Positions 5,801 to 6,661 of a stretch of DNA of 6,661 nucleotides are shown here, one piece after another. The position numbers and the translations under genes are program-made. The notes beneath the pieces are model-generated. The model searched no databases. It saw only the letters and a list, made by a program, of their open reading frames with translations, and had not been told where the DNA came from. Each line of letters begins with the position of its first letter. The stretch's first letter is position 1. This stretch comes from an uncultured Prevotellaceae bacterium (GTDB taxonomy: Bacteria; Bacteroidota; Bacteroidia; Bacteroidales; Bacteroidaceae): the NCBI GenBank assembly GCA_946624335.1, contig CAMOSA010000133.1, forward strand, positions 1-6,661, written 5' to 3'.

Positions 5801-6373
5801 ATGACTCAAGTCAACACTCCCGACGAGGGCGCCACGCGGCTGTACACCATCCTCGTCTACTCGGAGAATATCGCGGGCGTGCTCAACCAGATCACCGCCG
5901 TCTTCACACGCCGCCAGGTGAACATCGAGAGCCTGAACGTGTCGGCATCCAGCACGCCCGGAGTCCACAAGTACACCATAACGTGCTACTGCACGGCGGA
6001 GATGGTGAAGATGCTGAAGGCGCAGATCGAGAAGCGCATCGACGTGCTGCAGGCCCGCTACTTCGAGGACGAGGACATCTTCCTGCGCGAGACGTCGCTG
6101 CTGAAGATCTCCACGCCGTCGATGCTTGACAACCCCGAGGTGTGCCGCATCATGCGACACCACGGCGCCAGCATCGTGGAGGTCAACCCCACGTACACCG
6201 CGATCGAGAAGACGGGCCGCACCGACGAGATTCTATCGCTCTATGAGGCTCTCAACGCCCTCGGCGTCGTACGCCAGTTCGCACGCTCGGGACGTATCTG
6301 TATCACAAGAGGTACGCGCGAACAGCTCGACGACTACTTGGCAGAAAGAGAAAAAGAACGCACGCATGGATAA
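5801..6373 (+). CDS. ilvN: Acetolactate synthase small (regulatory) subunit
   Basis: A 190-residue IlvN/IlvH-type regulatory subunit. It binds the catalytic IlvB subunit, raises its activity and normally confers valine feedback inhibition on acetolactate synthase, the entry step for valine and leucine (and acetohydroxybutyrate for isoleucine). The N-terminal ACT domain spans about 12-86, with the typical LYTILVYSENIAGVLNQIT (14-32) and VNIESLNV (40-47). A C-terminal small-subunit domain follows (about 96-185), with EVNPTYTAIEKTG (127-139) and TDEILSLYEALNALGV (141-156). The long type, not the short IlvN form. ATG 5801 sits about 25 nt after the predicted transcription start. No ilvB precedes it: the upstream neighbour is divergent leuA. 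It overlaps the next gene by 8 nt (6366-6373), so the two are cotranscribed. Family assignment is firm. Confidence 0.95.
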   Translation: MTQVNTPDEGATRLYTILVYSENIAGVLNQITAVFTRRQVNIESLNVSASSTPGVHKYTITCYCTAEMVKMLKAQIEKRIDVLQARYFEDEDIFLRETSLLKISTPSMLDNPEVCRIMRHHGASIVEVNPTYTAIEKTGRTDEILSLYEALNALGVVRQFARSGRICITRGTREQLDDYLAEREKERTHG

Positions 6374-6661
6374 GATAGAGAACTATCGCTTTGCCGTGGA
6401 GCCTTTCCACGTGGATTTCACCGGACACCTCTTCCTCGGTGTACTGGGCAATCATCTGTTGAACGCCGCCGGACGCCACTCGCACAACCGTGGCTGGGGC
6501 ATCGATCAACTGAACGAACGGCATTACACATGGGTGCTCTCACGCCTGAGCATCGAGCTCGACGAAATGCCTGCGCAGTACGAGCACGTAGAAGTGGAGA
6601 CCTGGGTGGAGAGCGTCATGAAGCTGTTCACCGAGCGTAACTTCCTCATCCGCAACGCCGA
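6366..6661 (+). CDS. Acyl-ACP thioesterase, N-terminal part (runs off the right edge)
   Basis: The frame from ATG 6366 stays open to the window end, giving 98 residues that begin MDKIENYRFAVEPFHVDFTG. The segments HLFLGVLGNHLLNAAGRH (21-38), RGWGIDQLNE (43-52), YTWVLSRLSIELDEMP (54-69) and VEVETWVE (75-82) are those of Bacteroidales acyl-ACP thioesterases related to plant FatA/FatB. These are double-hotdog enzymes of about 245 residues that release free fatty acids from acyl carrier protein. The visible part is the first hotdog domain; the catalytic residues of the family lie in the second half, outside the window. The ATG lies within the end of ilvN (8-nt overlap), so translation is coupled. 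The ilvN-thioesterase pairing is recalled from other Bacteroidales, where ilvC often follows. A role linked to branched acyl chains is conjecture. Confidence 0.88.
   Translation, partial: MDKIENYRFAVEPFHVDFTGHLFLGVLGNHLLNAAGRHSHNRGWGIDQLNERHYTWVLSRLSIELDEMPAQYEHVEVETWVESVMKLFTERNFLIRNA

Noticed and set aside
5588..6163. 192-codon upstream extension of leuA
   Set aside because: It runs through the leuA promoter and antisense to ilvN; LeuA proteins begin just before DTTLRDGEQ, as from ATG 5587.
6303..6524. Minus-strand open frame of 73 codons opposite the ilvN/acyl-ACP thioesterase junction
   Set aside because: It is antisense to two well-supported coding regions and shows no motif.

Overview
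The window is a branched-chain amino acid biosynthesis locus from a GC-rich member of the Bacteroidota, most likely a Prevotella-like Bacteroidales. The reasons are the protein flavour of LeuA, LeuC, LeuD and the second LeuA-type enzyme, promoters of the TTTG-N(19-21)-TAnnTTTG class, very A/T-rich intergenic DNA against G/C-ending codons, and an ilvN followed directly by a plant-FatA-like acyl-ACP thioesterase, which is a familiar Bacteroidales gene pair. No database was searched, so the taxon is an inference from recognition.

Layout: a divergent intergenic region (5588-5800) splits the window into two transcription units. Leftward (minus strand) runs a five-gene operon with every junction overlapping: leuA (2-isopropylmalate synthase), leuC and leuD (large and small subunits of 3-isopropylmalate dehydratase), a second full-length LeuA-family synthase (best guess citramalate synthase, possibly an isopropylmalate synthase paralogue), and a PaaI-like hotdog thioesterase. 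The operon stops at a hairpin cut by the left window edge (1-20). Rightward (plus strand) runs ilvN (acetolactate synthase regulatory subunit), overlapping by 8 nt an acyl-ACP thioesterase gene that runs off the right edge.

How they fit: IlvN tunes acetolactate synthase, the shared entry to valine and leucine. LeuA condenses 2-ketoisovalerate with acetyl-CoA, and LeuCD isomerises the product. If the second synthase makes citramalate, the same LeuCD would turn it into the isoleucine precursor. Both routes then need LeuB, which is not in the window; nor are IlvB, IlvC and IlvD. The locus is bracketed by two unrelated hotdog-fold thioesterases, one on each side.

Most noteworthy: a 7-bp tandem repeat read through in frame inside leuC, an inverted repeat that exactly fills the spacer of the leuA promoter (candidate operator), the hotdog thioesterase embedded by a 4-nt overlap at the end of the leu operon, the missing leuB, and ilvN starting its own transcript without ilvB. 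I see no mobile element, CRISPR array, tRNA or rRNA. I see no wholly new system; this is a biosynthetic locus with several accessory oddities.
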